From Omphiscola glabra (taxonomy: Eukaryota > Mollusca > Gastropoda > Lymnaeidae): a stretch of 64,000 nucleotides of DNA. The notes under the pieces were generated by a model. It was given only the letters and a program-made list of their open reading frames with translations, was not told where the DNA came from and did no database searches. Positions 10,400 to 22,470 of this stretch are shown here, one piece after another; position 1 is the stretch's first letter; every line of letters starts with the position of its first letter. The translations under genes and the position numbers were made by a program. The stretch covers positions 10,609,893 to 10,673,892 of the forward strand of contig OZ024807.1 in assembly GCA_964017045.1 (NCBI GenBank). Direction: 5' to 3'.

Positions 10400-11962
10400 T
10401 CACAGTCCTTATCCGCCAGAGGATGGCCAGGGGCACCTGAAAAAAAATGTATTTAATGAAATTACAGAAGAAGAGCAGCTCAAGAACAACTGACCGTTTG
10501 CCACAGGTTGAGAAGCCCCGGTGTAGACTTAAGTAGGTCCCTACTTACGTTAATGATTGATCAACGGACGAGAAGTGTGTGCGCATCGGGGGGTCTGACG
10601 TTATTATTAATATTTTAATTATTTTTTTTTTTTTAAGTTTTATGTTACACCCGGAGGTGGGAAAATACAAGACTTCCAATCCGAAAGAAAATCAAAAATC
10701 AGACTCGCAAGCCTCGACTGTAGGAAAAAAAATTCAGACTTTGAAGTCTCGATCGTAGTGAAAAAGTCCCTTTATTTTTAAGTCCAAGAAATATTTATTA
10801 AAGGCTAAATACCAGTATCGGGACTTAAAATTGCGGCTAGTAAAAAAGTAATTCTGTGACTTGTTTCCTGTGATTTATTTGCTAGCAAATTAGTGACATT
10901 TGTTTCCTTCTCCCCCCCCCCCCCCCACCTGATTATTCTTCGAAATGACTCACAAAACAACCGGATGCCAGCATTTCCCCCTGATGTGTTCCGCTTAAAG
11001 TCAATATGTTGAACTGTTTCAGAAGTTCATTTTGGAAGCGTACTGACCCCCCCTCCCCCCATACACACAGCATTTTTGTTCATTTTAAAATGTTTTCTTT
11101 TTATAAACTGACCATTTCCTATTACAGATTCGCTTCACAATTCACAGCGCAGTGGTGTCTATTGATTGAATCAACAAGAGGGATTCAAGGCCAAATTGTG
11201 CTTATAATTTATTCATCCTTTTGTCTCGTCGCGTTGCCGCTGTGATAACACCCCACGGTCCCGTCTCCCCCCCCCCCCCCCCTCCGACGTAACAAGCTGA
11301 GCACAACATCTGCTAGCGCTTGAAAGGCCTGCGTGAGAAATAGCCCCACACTGGCAAATACCAGACATTAATAAATACATAACCGACTTATTCCGACTCA
11401 CGAACTTTTGACTGGAAGAATTTGGTTAGAAGCCCCCGCCAGTGGTCTCGGTCGGTGATGACAAGTGACGCAACCACGAGATAAGAGTTACGAAAATCCT
11501 CTGATCTCTGCTGGAGCTTTCCTTCCCCCCCTCCCCCCAAAGTGTCAACCTCACGTAAGGGTTTGAGGGTGGGAGGAGAAGGGAGGATCAAATTGCCATG
11601 TGGTGGGGGGTAGGGTGGATCACGCTGCACCTCCCGGGAGGATAATTACACAGGATGCGCCTCCCCACTGGGACCCCTTGGGTACGGAAGAGAATTTAGC
11701 TCGGAAGGCGGAAATTGCTCCTAATGTCTTTTTTTTTTTTAATTTTTTTTTATAAAGAGTATTTTTTGATTGTTGATTGTATTGACATGTATGGTTACCA
11801 TTTCTTAACCAGCTATGTAAACATTGGCCTTATGATTAGAAACACCAGTCGTAAAGAAGAGTAATGCGAGCTTTCGGCCTCACTGACACATTCACTCAAA
11901 GTGTAGTAAGCACTTCAGATTAATTGTTACAAACAATTCATCGTTAAAAATATTAACGGCCT
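10400..11962. other. Noncoding sequence
   Basis: No gene seen. A hAT-like terminus fragment (caggttgagaagcc) occurs near 10504. C tracts lie near 10913 and 11267, with more C- and T-rich tracts at 11525 and 11728. The remaining ORFs are short and mirrored on the opposite strand. Confidence 0.65.
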
Positions 11963-11963
11963 C

Positions 11964-12030
<67 letters not shown>

Positions 12031-12031
12031 C
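11963..12031. repeat. Compound microsatellite (CTGT)n-(CT)n-(AT)n
   Basis: About seven CTGT units, then CT dinucleotides, then about 14 AT dinucleotides. Confidence 0.95.
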
Positions 12032-12186
12032 TTTCTCGGTTTCTATTTCTAATATAACTCTAATCTCAGTAATGAATTATTGAAAATATGCATTCATAAA
12101 TGTCTTTCCTTGACCCCCCCCCCTTTCTCCATTTTCTCTGTCTCCGTCTATTTAATCAAAACAATCGATTTTACGTGAAATTGGTC

Positions 12187-12370
12187 CAGTGGTTCTCAAC
12201 CTTCTTAATGCCGCGACCCTTTTATACACTTCCTCATGTTGTGGCGACCCCGAACAACAAAAATATGTCGTTGCTACTTCATAACTATAGAATATATGTG
12301 TTTTCCGATGGTCTTAGGCGACCCCTGTGAAATGGTCGTGCGACACCCCCCCCCCCCCCAAAAGGTTTTT
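12187..12370 (-). mobile_element. SPIN-like hAT MITE, right end lost
   Basis: Begins cagtggttctcaacc and continues with atgccgcgaccc, cctcatgttgtggcgaccc, ttgctacttcataact and gatggtcttaggcgacccc. This is the reverse-complement order of the element at 47004-47200. The second terminus is missing: after a C run the sequence diverges. The exact right boundary is uncertain. Confidence 0.75.
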
Positions 12371-12859
12371 AGCGTCAAGACGAGTTCATCGCTTCTCTAA
12401 GTGTACTATATTCATATTGCAGCGGTTTGGGAAATGTCCTTTTAAAAATATATATATTTTGTGTTGGCATATCACCGAGCTCGCACAGAAAAGGACTTAT
12501 ACAATTTATAGGGCCTCTCTTGATTTCAGCGGGAATTTGATGTTTCTACCTCGCACCACCGAGGAGCCAGGTGTGTTTATGGTGGACTTTGTGCAAATAA
12601 AGAAGCAATAAATATATGTGGGGGTTGTATGAGGGTTTGAAGAGTTGGTGGGGATCTGAGTCGAGTGGGTATTCGACAACCCGTTAATGGTTTTGCTACT
12701 GATGTGCGTGTGAGTGTGCGTGTGCATGTTACATAGATAGCCTAGGAGTAGCTTTAGAAATAAAACACGTTATATTCTGCTGAGTGTGTAACGACATGTA
12801 GTATGCTAGCTTATGTGTTGGGGCACGTGTTAGACAACAGTAGCATTCACGCTCCTGAT
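12371..12859. other. Noncoding sequence
   Basis: No gene seen. It holds a GT-rich stretch near 12700-12725 and otherwise unique AT-rich DNA. Confidence 0.65.
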
Positions 12860-13175
12860 GTTATACACCGAATAGCTATATGACATTGTACGCCGAATTG
12901 CCAGATGACATTAAACGCCGAATAACCATAAGATGTTGTACACCGAATATCCAGGTGATATTATACACCGAATATCCAGGTGATTTATACGCAGAATGGC
13001 CAGGTGATCTTCTACACCAAAGAGCCAGGTGATATTCTACACCGAATAATCAGGTGATATTCTACACCGAATAGCCAGGTGATATTCTACACCGAATAGC
13101 CAGGTGATAATCTACTGCCAATAGCCAGGTGTTATTGTACACCGAATAACCAGGTTTTATTCCACACCGAATAGC
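12860..13175. repeat. Minisatellite, 25-bp unit, about 12-13 copies
   Basis: Unit built from tacaccgaatagccagg plus tgatattc, with starts at 12865, 12890, 12915, 12940, 12965 and so on. Copies differ widely (acgccgaa, acgcagaa), so the array is older than most here. Confidence 0.9.
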
Positions 13176-14051
13176 CTACTAACGTCACAGGTGAGTATAT
13201 GTTTATAACGACCAAGGCCAGTGTTCAATGCTTGAAAGGTAAGAATGTGGCTCTTGGGATTATCACAATCTAGTGGCTCAATGCCCAAGTTTGAGGACCG
13301 CTGCTGCCATCAATCTGTGATTGCAAAAGCTGCTAGAATATTCACAAGGCGGGGAAATGGAACTTCGCAACGCCGTCCATGACGTCATGTTTCGTCACCC
13401 GGCGTGACTTCCCCCATGCTGCCACATGTCATCCAGTGGGACTTTCCGATGACGGCACGCAGCACATTGCTGCGAAATTAGAGCTCCATGTTTAAAAAAA
13501 AAAGGGGGGGGGGTCCTGTGACCAGAATGCAAGCGGGAATGGAGGATGTAATAAAATTAAAGCATATAGAATGGATGGTCATACCACTGATACTCTCAAT
13601 CTTGCAAGTACGTCGACGAAGGGGGTGGAGTCATTTGACCGATCCTGCTATGAAAAATGTGTTCATAGTTTACTTTACACCCCCGCCCCCCCCCTTTCAA
13701 ATCTATCAACCAATGACATCACCCACTGGATTCAAAGTTGGAGTCGTTTGCGGACTTCTTAAACTTTCTTAAAATAGAGTTTGAAAGAGTCCATGAATGT
13801 ATGTTTTGATCTCCTCTTACATCGGAGGCTACCCATCTTATTCCGCTTTTGTGTACCATACATGTGACCCACCAAGCTCCCATATGTTACCATACCTGTT
13901 ACAAATCAATCACCCTTCTGTTACCATTCCCACTCCATCATTGTTGCTCACAATATGCGCCTTTATTTTGCCTACCAAACGCCATTAATTGTTACTCACA
14001 GTTCCCCCTTCTAAGTTTCTCACTATACGCCCCTTTATCTTACTCATACTA
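13176..14051. other. Noncoding sequence
   Basis: No gene recognised. An A-run joined to a G-run lies at 13492-13512 and a C tract near 13684. Frames of up to 106 codons from 13849 mostly come from the repeat that follows. Confidence 0.6.
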
Positions 14052-14280
14052 CACACATGTGTTGCACACAATACCTACCTCTATGTTGCACGCAATACCT
14101 ACCTCCATGTTACACACGATACCTACCTCTATGTTACACAAAATAACCTCTCTATGTTACACACAATAACCACTATATGTTACACAAAATACCACTCTAT
14201 GTTACACACAATATCTACCTCTAGTATACCCCTCTATGTTACACACAATACACCCCACCATTTACACACAATACGCCCCT
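14052..14280. repeat. Decayed minisatellite, 24-bp unit, about 9 copies
   Basis: Unit contains tatgttacacacaatacc with acctctatg joins. Copies at 14061 and 14085 show the period; later copies have indels. The overlapping forward reading frames are repeat-derived. Confidence 0.8.
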
Positions 14281-14864
14281 TAATCACGGTGATCTGCTCC
14301 CCCGGGTCACCCACTGAAATCATGTCTCCTAATTTTTCAGAGGCTCCCCCCCCCCCCTCACTGGGGATGTGCAGATTCTGTTGTCACAAAATGCGCGCAT
14401 GGTTATGCGAAAGCGAGGCTAATTTTTAAAGGCGAGTTATGAAGTCTAATGATGAAACATTGAACACAGAAGAGCTATTTGATGACTGGGATGACCGGAT
14501 ATCCCCCCAATCTGTAGTGACGAAATATATCTTGGCCCGCCATCTTGGCTTGTGGTGACGTAATAGGGCTTGTCATTTAATGGTGGAAATCTATAAATAG
14601 AACAGCTGTAATCATCCGGGTAATTATGCGGACAAAATGCCAACACTGTTCAGAACTGCTATATTAGCGAAGTGACTCTTAACCTAAATCAAAACATTGT
14701 TTTCAACTATATATTTAATGAAATATTTACACCACTTTAAAAAATCCACATTCTCAATAATAAAATGGCATAATAGTTTTTGAGAGAGATCGAGAGAAAC
14801 ACATTAATTTAAGTGGTGTTAGGGGATTGAGATCATCCGAACGCAGGTCCGAAATTCATAAAAC
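14281..14864. other. Noncoding sequence
   Basis: No gene seen; a C tract near 14346 and no other recognisable element. Confidence 0.6.
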
Positions 14865-15066
14865 TAGTAGTAGTAGGCCTAATGCATAACACTAGTAGTA
14901 GTAGGCCTAATGCATAACACTAGTTGTAGTAGGCCTAATTCATAACACTAGTAGTAGTAGGCCTAATGCATAACACTAACTAGTAGTAGTAGGCTTAATG
15001 CATAACGCTAGTTGTAGTAGGCTTAATGCATAACACTAGTAGTAGTAGGCCTAATGCATAACACTA
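14865..15066. repeat. Minisatellite, 28-bp unit, about 7 copies
   Basis: Unit contains cactagtagtagtaggcc and taatgcataa. One copy carries a 4-bp local duplication (cactaactagt). Every unit has the palindrome actagt and most have taggccta. Confidence 0.9.
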
Positions 15067-16062
15067 GTATTTGGTTGGTTGGTCTGTGAGTTTGTGTATG
15101 TGTGTTTGTTTGTGTGTGTATGTTTGTGTTTTTTTGTTTGTTTGTGTGAGTGTGTAAGTGAAAGCGCCACTGGAAAGCACACAATGAAGTAGTTTGGAAA
15201 CAGGCCAATTTACGCTTGACCTGCACCCAAAGTCCATCAGTAGTGGATTCCTGGGTGAAAGGGTGTACGAAATCTTGAGCATCTTTTAATATATAGCACG
15301 AACACTTATACACAAATTGATATTTTAAAAACAAAAATTAAGAATTTAACTTGTGCTTACAAATAGGGCACTTTTCATCGATTATTATTGTGTTTATTTG
15401 TGTTTTCTTCAAATTTGCTACTTGTGTAACATAGTTTCCTAAATAACATAGTTAAAACAAAATCTTAGCCTATAGTTATTATATTGCCGGCTGTTTTGTA
15501 TCTTTTTATTTTCAGAATAATTGACAATCTGCCCCGCCCATTTACATTCATTTCTATTTTAATGATTTTTTTTAGATGACAATCTAGTAGAAGGCTAAAA
15601 GAAAGCCAACAAAAGTTTGTGAACTAACATTTTGATTATCATTCCAATTTCAATTTTTGTTTAGTATTGGGGACTAGTTGTAGAAAAAATTCTTCGTTGT
15701 ATACCGTGTTACACTACGGTGTTTTCAGATTTATTTGTCCGCCGTTCTAAAAATAGTAACATTACGTAGTGCGCTATGACGTTTTCCGGTCTGAGAAATG
15801 ACAAGCCCTATATTCGCGGCCTCATTCTTTGCAATCTTGCCACTCGGGCACGGCTTAGGAAGTCAGGCGAGATGCATTTTGACCTCTGCGTCTTTTTTTA
15901 TCTTTAAGTTTAGAAACCAAAGAATACATTTTTATAAATGTCTCCACTTATAAGGGCATGACTGGCTCATTATATGCATATGATATAGCGTCGCGTTTCA
16001 TGACCCTTCACGTCGGTGAAAGAAGAAGCGTCCACGCGGTCAATCTAAGACATAACAGCGTT
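15067..16062. other. Noncoding sequence starting with a TG-rich tract
   Basis: A TG/TTTG-rich tract occupies about 15071-15165. The rest is AT-rich unique sequence with no supported gene. Confidence 0.65.
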
Positions 16063-16640
16063 GTATTGCTTATATTTAACATACCCGATTTGCTTATATT
16101 TAACATACCCGATTTGCTTACATTTAACATACCCGATTTGCTTATATTTAACATACCCGATTTGCTTATATTTAACTTACCCGATTTGCTTATATTTAAC
16201 TTACCCGATTTGATTATATTTAACTTACCCGATTTGATTATATTTAACTTACCCGATTTGATTATATTTAACTTACCCGATTTGATTATATTTAACTTAC
16301 CCAATTTGCTTACATTTAACATACCCGTTTTGCTTATATTTAACTTACCCGATTTGCTTATATTTAACTTACCCGATTTGATTATATTTAACATACCCGA
16401 TTTGCTTATATTTAACATACCCGATTTGCTTATATTTAACATACCCGATTTGCTTATATTTAACATACCCGATTTGCTTATATTTAACATACCCGATTTG
16501 CTTATATTTAACATACCCGATTTGCTTATATTTAACATACCCGATTTGCTTATATTTAACATACCCGATTTGCTTATATTTAACATACCCGATTTGCTTA
16601 TATTTAACAACCCAATTTGCTTATATTTAACATACCCGAT
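16063..16640. repeat. Minisatellite, 24-bp unit, about 24 copies, open on both strands
   Basis: Unit contains tatatttaacatacccg followed by atttgct. Variants (aacttac, gattatat) are clustered in blocks, which indicates local homogenisation. Since 24 is divisible by three, the plus strand reads an octapeptide repeat (LLIFNIPD) in a 253-codon frame and the minus strand reads MLNISKSG over 200 codons. There is no flanking gene evidence, so I annotate a repeat only. Confidence 0.95.
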
Positions 16641-16795
16641 GCTTAGATCTCAATGTAAGTACAGCGGTTCCCACCACCCCCTCCTTCACAATGGTCAATC
16701 TTTTATTGTCAACCTATGACCTTGTGTCTAGTTAAATTATTAGAGTGACACATTGAACAGTACGATCAAATGGAAATTAAAAAAAAATTGTGTGG

Positions 16796-16853
16796 GACTT
16801 AGAGAGAGACCGTGTGACAGAGAAATGGGGGAGAGAGAGAAAGAGCGAGATAG

Positions 16854-16884
<31 letters not shown>

Positions 16885-17050
16885 GAGCGTGCGAAATACC
16901 GAAAGAGAAAAAGGGAGAGAGAGAAATGGAGTGAGATAAAGATAGAAATAGAGATAGAGCGCGCGCGAAAGAGCGCGAGAATGAGAGGGAGAAAAGATCC
17001 AGAGGGAGAGATTAAGATAGAGATAGAGCGACATAAAGAGAGAGGTAGAG
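16796..17050. repeat. Purine-rich GAGA tract
   Basis: Nearly uninterrupted purines on the plus strand (gagagaaagagcgagatag type), about 250 bp. The open frame rich in Arg, Glu and Lys is compositional. Such homopurine tracts can adopt triplex structure and can bind GAGA-type factors. Confidence 0.9.
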
Positions 17051-17370
17051 AAGGTCATATACCGAGCTATGGATCTTTGACCCAGTGGAGAAAACGAGTG
17101 GCAATTATAAGAAATCCTGCACGAGAAAGCAACAAGGGCTCGTCTCCAGGCGTCCATTATAGTTTTGTCATGTCAGAAATACTTAACCTGACATCGAGGC
17201 GCTCTCAATCAGAAATACCCCAGGTTTTGCTGGATTTTGTTTTAAAAAAAGTGAAGGGGAAAAAAACAACATGTATTTTATTTGTACCACAGGAATACAG
17301 GAAAACGGACAGGACAAAAATATGTGTTACCAAAAGTTGTGATTTGTAATCAGTGGGATGAACAACGAGG
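17051..17370. other. Noncoding sequence between two repeats
   Basis: The stretch reads open in one frame up to 17349 as an extension of the GAGA tract frame. I recognise no domain. Confidence 0.5.
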
Positions 17371-17640
17371 GGTGATTGGTATGATGTAGGTTGGGATTGT
17401 AGAATGTGATTGGTATGATGTAGGTTGGGATTGTAGAATGTGATTGGTATGATGTAGGTTGGGATTGTAGAATGTGATTGGTATGATGTAGGTTGGGATT
17501 GTAGAATGTGCTTGGTATGATTACGTTGGGACTGTAGCATGTGATTGTCTGATCGGTATGATGTATTTTGGGAGAGTAACATGTAACGGTAGCTTTTGAT
17601 GGTACACGGATTTGGAAGCATAATGGTGGCATGATGTAAT
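17371..17640. repeat. Minisatellite, 34-bp unit, about 4.5 good copies plus decayed tail
   Basis: Unit contains gtgattggtatgatgtagg and ttgggattgtagaat, with starts at 17372, 17406, 17440 and 17474. From 17520 the copies decay with indels. Confidence 0.85.
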
Positions 17641-18610
17641 GATTTTTAGCTTACTATTGTAGAGTGTGATCGTTTATAGTAGTTTATACTCTGATGGTAG
17701 CTAATGGTGGCAAGTGGTGATAGAATGTGGGAGTTTGTTTCCAGATAGCGATACATAAATTTTAAAAATATTTACCCTCGATATTTAAACTAACCCTTTC
17801 AAACTCTCCGGGAAGCTGGACAATCAACCTACCTGTATCCCCCCTAAGATACGCCACCGACTGATGTGTACTATGGCTGTATTGGTTCGGGCTTTTAACC
17901 TAAAAGCGATGATGACTCAATCATTTGTTAATATCTTCACCTAATTATATGAATGATTAAAGCGAAACTTCGACTCCCTCGCCAGCCCTCGTCGGAAGTT
18001 CGGAAGTTATCCCACGCAGATGAAATGAGTCATAGATTACAATTGCAGCTATCATAATGTTTTTGGGGGAGTGTGTAAGGTTACCGAGTGGACGTGATCA
18101 CACGGTGTGTCGATAGGACTAGTGTCATGATACCGTATCACTAAACTAACCACGTTCTGTGCGCGCGTGTGTGTACTTGTGTGCGTGTATGTGTGTGGTT
18201 GTGATTGTATGTGTGTATCTATTCGGAACGTGGAATGCGTTCATATACTGGGAACATAGGGAACATCGGGGCTTAATCATAAATAACTTGACCTAATTAA
18301 ACACAGACGGGGAAAAAAAAAAAAACGATAAGTATTGACAGTGATGCCCACTCTGGGGTGTCAACAATCAACGTGCGAGGGGGGGTCTACATATCAGCGT
18401 TGTGAACCAGCAGTGTGCTGACGCCCCATTTCCCTGTCCCTGTCATTCACTTTCACTCTTAACCCAAACCTTACACGAGCGGTCACTTAATAATTACTGG
18501 ACAGAATCTTCAAAGTTGCCACAAAGCACAATCAAATTACGAAGCCAAACAAAATGATTACTGTCTTAGAGTATTCAGAGGCGTCCCAACATTAAGCATT
18601 GATTCGCGAA
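17641..18610. other. Noncoding sequence
   Basis: No gene recognised. A TG microsatellite lies at about 18160-18215 and an A run near 18310. Confidence 0.65.
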
Positions 18611-18612
18611 CT

Positions 18613-18915
18613 CGCACATACAATTAGCGCGGCGCATACAATTAGTGAGGCACATACACTTAGTGAGGCACATACAATTAGTGAGGCACATACAATTAGT
18701 GAGGCACATACAATTAGTGAAGCGCATACAATTAGTGAGGCACATACAATTAGTGAAGCGCATACAATTAGTGAGGCACATACAATTAGTGAGGCACATA
18801 CACTTAGTGAGGCACATACAATTAGTGAGGCACATACACTTAGTGAGGCACATACAATTAGTGAGGCACATACACTTAGTGAGACACATACAATTAGTGA
18901 GGTGCATACACACGG
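18613..18915. repeat. Minisatellite, 18-bp unit, about 16-17 copies
   Basis: Unit gaggcacatacaattagt. Variants (cacatacactta and gcgcataca) alternate with the main type in the second half, hinting at a 36-bp dimer. The period is divisible by three, so several frames are open on both strands, for example the hexapeptide HTISEA on plus. Not treated as coding. Confidence 0.95.
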
Positions 18916-19377
18916 ACATATGAATAACTGCACTGATTGCTTTTTGTTTTGTTTTTGTAATTCATGATATAATTTATGTAAAAAGATAACTGATAATTTT
19001 AATTTCAAGAACTCGGTCATCTTGACCTGTGCCCCCCCCCCCCCGCCCATTTTCCCCATTTCAACCTACCACTAATCCGCTCACAAACTCACGCAAATAA
19101 ACACACACGCCGGGCGTGTTGTCTGCGGCTACACCTTCGGTACAAGCGCTACTCTGCTCGACCTATTTTCCACGCATCGCTGCCCGAAATGCCGCGGGAA
19201 CAACTTCCAGTGCTCACCCTCATCTCCAGTCTACCGAAACCCTCGCCTCCCCCTTCCTCGCTGTTTGGTGGCGATCCTCGCTGGTTCCTCAACGCCGCGC
19301 ACCATGTTTTGCTACTGTGCTGTCAACACGCCCCGAAATGCATTCAGTGGTCACTGATCAGAAAACCGAGCCGTAAA
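18916..19377. other. Noncoding sequence
   Basis: Contains a C tract near 19032. Moderately GC-rich DNA at 19110-19370 gives two overlapping short frames without recognisable domains. Confidence 0.55.
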
Positions 19378-19560
19378 CGTATGCTATATGCCGTATGCTA
19401 TGGGCCTTAATGCGTATGCCGTATGCAATATGCCGTAATCCGTATGCTATATGCCGTATGCAATATGCCGTAATCCGGATGCCGTATGCTATATGCCATA
19501 CGCTATGTGCCGTAATCCGTATGTCGTATGCTATATGTCGTATTCCGTATGTCATATGCT
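19378..19560. repeat. Tandem array with 7-bp base unit and 35-bp higher-order unit
   Basis: Made of heptamers of form nntatgc: cgtatgc, tatatgc, cgtatgc, aatatgc, cgtaatc. Five heptamers form a 35-bp unit that recurs, for example from 19441. Confidence 0.85.
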
Positions 19561-20108
19561 TGGGCGGGATCAAATTCATATTATAGATCTTTTTTAAATT
19601 TTATTTTTATACAAATTCCCTTAATCTGCTTATGAAGACAGTGTTTAGACATCGCATTTAACCCACTAGACATGATCGCCATTAAAACAAAGAAACAAAC
19701 AATGCAGAGGTTAGACCTTTCCGGCATGGAACTGGGTGTATTATATTCATAAGCTGATATATATATATATCGCCAAAAATCTATTAAACCCTGCCGAGTT
19801 TATAACAGCATCAGCATAATCACAATATTAGAGGGTGCTTTATCTAAACCTATATCAGAATGTCAGCCTCTAGATCAGTGGCTCTCAGCCTTCCTAATGC
19901 CGCGACCCTTTGGGAATCACTGGTCTATTTGAACATGACCACAAAGGATTACAACGAACATATGTTTCTTCTTTTTTTTTTAAATTCTTATTCACAAAGT
20001 ACCATTACAACAACAACAAAATCACTTTACTGAATATTACAAAATATGTGGTGTCAGTGTCGACCTATTAACATCGATCTCTGATATATATATTACGCTT
20101 CTGGTGTG
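19561..20108. other. Noncoding sequence with a solo hAT remnant
   Basis: AT-rich unique DNA and a small TA repeat near 19757. The 47-bp hAT remnant at 19876-19922 is entered separately. Confidence 0.65.
19876..19922 (-). mobile_element. 47-bp internally deleted SPIN-like remnant
   Basis: Reads cagtggctctcagcc, then cctaatgccgcgacccttt, then ends gggaatcactg. Both termini are SPIN/hAT-like but the interior is gone. Flanks ctctagat (19868-19875) and gtctattt (19923-19930) agree at 5 of 8 positions and fit the hAT preference nTCTAnAn. Confidence 0.6.
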
Positions 20109-20156
20109 ACTCGTGGACTGCTTCCCTCGTGGACTGCTTCCCTCGTGGACTGCATC
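20109..20156. repeat. 17-bp unit, 3 copies
   Basis: Three copies of ctcgtggactgcttccc, the last with gcatcc. Confidence 0.85.
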
Positions 20157-20282
20157 CTAATCAGCGAATTTGGTATTGAGAGTATATTGGAAATAATTAT
20201 ATATGTTTGAAAGAAAGTAAGGTTTAATAATGAGTTCAATAGTTCGCATTATGTAATTCCCGACAACTACGCTAAATGATGT

Positions 20283-20590
20283 ATTTATATAACGCAACTG
20301 CGTTTGGCGCGTAATATTTTATTTTAGGAATATGAAATCGTCTGCATTTAAATATTTTGTAAAATTCGATTTAAAAGTGGTTGGGACACCAGATTATTTA
20401 ATACAGTTCATGGGCGTGAAATAAAAAAAACAACAATTGTGCAGTGACGCATCATGGGGGAAGGGGTGTAGCAAAAATTGGGATTCTTAATTGTGTGTTA
20501 CTTGAGTTCATGTTTTGTCAAGTAATTTTAGAAGATTGGAAGTTCACGCATTGCTGTCGCCAATGTTTGGCCTGCTATATCTAGTATCAG
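20283..20590 (+). repeat. Dispersed repeat copy B (partner at 2040-2336)
   Basis: Shares ordered blocks with copy A: tgcgtttggcgcgtaatatt, gggcgtgaaataaaa, catgttttgtcaagtaattt and gcattgctgtcgcc with tgtttggcc. This copy has no internal tandem expansion. It may extend further left. Confidence 0.6.
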
Positions 20591-20824
20591 TTATACGTGT
20601 GCATCAGTTGTATTGTTAATTTTTTTTTTTAAAGATGCAAAATATTTTAACAATGATAAACCAGTCCCGGGGGATGGTCGGGACGGAAAAAGGGGGGGGG
20701 GGTTGGAATATGGAGGTTTAGCCCAAACCACAGACGCTAAATGAGCACCATATCGTTCATAACGTTTAAACTATTTTTTTTTTTAAAATACCAATATACA
20801 ATTTGATTAGGGGTACAACAGCTA

Positions 20825-20978
20825 GTACCATATGTAGGCATAAGTACCATATGTAGGCATAAGTACCATATGTAGGCATAAGTACCATATGTAGGCATAA
20901 GTACCATATGTAGGCATAAGTACCATATGTAGGCATAAGTACCATATGTAGGCATAAGTACCATATGTAGGCATACAT
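20825..20978. repeat. Minisatellite, 19-bp unit, 8 copies
   Basis: Near-perfect head-to-tail copies of gtaccatatgtaggcataa, starting at 20825, 20844 and so on. The low divergence indicates a young or homogenised array. Open minus-strand frames of 70-90 codons are repeat-derived. Confidence 0.95.
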
Positions 20979-22470
20979 TGTGAAATCGCCTATTTATCAT
21001 GTATGGCAAATATACACATGTGATATGTCACACATCTGATTATTGAACAGTAATCGATTTCGTTGATTCAACGATATATTAAAATTAGCTTGTGGGTTGA
21101 TGGCAGGTGCAAGATAATTATGACATATTATTTAGCGAATGAAATGAAACAATCGCAACATTCAAACAGCACCACCCCCACCCCCCTTTTTTCCTCAATT
21201 AAACGCCCTATATCTGCAGTTATTGATTGTCTCACGATAACTTGTCGTGTTGCCCTGTGGTGTCGTGGGTGTACATTTCCCCCTTCGGTTCCATTTCATT
21301 GATGGAACTACTAATAAATAAAATCTGTCTTACAAGGACAGCCCCCCCCCCACTCCCCTTTCTTAGTAAATCCCCCTCTCCCTCATCTCACAGTCCCAAC
21401 ACGACAACTCCACTCCCTCCTCCCCCCTCTCCACTCCTTAATACAAAAAGATTCATAGTCTTCCCATCCTTTTTTTTTTTTTTTTTTTTTCACACCCGTT
21501 CGCCACCTCCGATAGCAGGCGAGGCACCGAGAGAGAGCGCCGCAGCGAACGCGTCTAGGCAAGGGTTAGCAGACGTGAGGGCTGGCTGGCCGGTCGTTCT
21601 AGGGGCAAGCAACGCCGTGGAAAAAAAAAGCGGTCTCGCGTTGGCTGTTTGTGGATCCCCCTGCAGAAGTAACCAGTAGACGGCGTGTTATGGCTTTTGA
21701 GTGCTGAATCTGCGCCCCTCTGGAAGAGAGCCGTTGGTTTAGTGCTAGTGTTGATGTTGTAGTTCCGACTGTTGTAAAAAATAATAAGAGCAAGTCGGTC
21801 TTTTACAATCACCGTAATGTAAACGACGTGGACCGCGGGAGTTATCACGTGTCGGATGGATTAAATTTCTTGGAAAATGTTCGATTTCAATGCATTTGGA
21901 TATTTACTACATGACTGGCTGATTCAAAACTGATTGTAATCGCATACACTCAGGTAACGGTAGGTAGTGGATGCAGCGGCATAGTAAATGTATATATGCC
22001 CAATCAATATTTATATGTGCACAGGTAAAAGTAAAGACATCATTATCAACAAATAGTCCAATAATGTTATAATATCATATTCACATGTTGATTATATTAA
22101 TTGTTGTAGGTTTACATAGCTATTACTATTAGTTTGCTAAACTTAAAACTAAATTCCAAGACCAAATCTATCGGCAATATGTCTGATAAATGTTGCCACT
22201 ACCACAGTCACAGTGTAACTCAGTGTTCAGAGTCAGACTAACACTGTTTTCTATCTACGATACTCGCAACATGCTATCGACAGTTTCAAACTTAAACACC
22301 GTTTATTATTATTATTTCTTTTTTTTTTATTTAATCGGATGTATGAATTGTGCTATTTAAAAAAACAATTAAAAAACAACATTGAATTAGACTTTACTTT
22401 AGGGTAACATTCGAGATTATTATTAAAATTATTAATATTAATACATCATTATAAGTAGACATATGACTAA
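20979..22470. other. Noncoding sequence
   Basis: C tract near 21341, a C/T-rich stretch 21355-21490 ending in a 21-bp T run, then a moderately GC-rich stretch 21500-21850 with overlapping ORFs on both strands and no recognised domain. Confidence 0.6.

Noticed and set aside
15958..16719. 253-codon plus frame as a repeat protein gene
   Set aside because: The body is a 24-bp tandem array also open on the minus strand, with no domain, no signal and no conserved flank.
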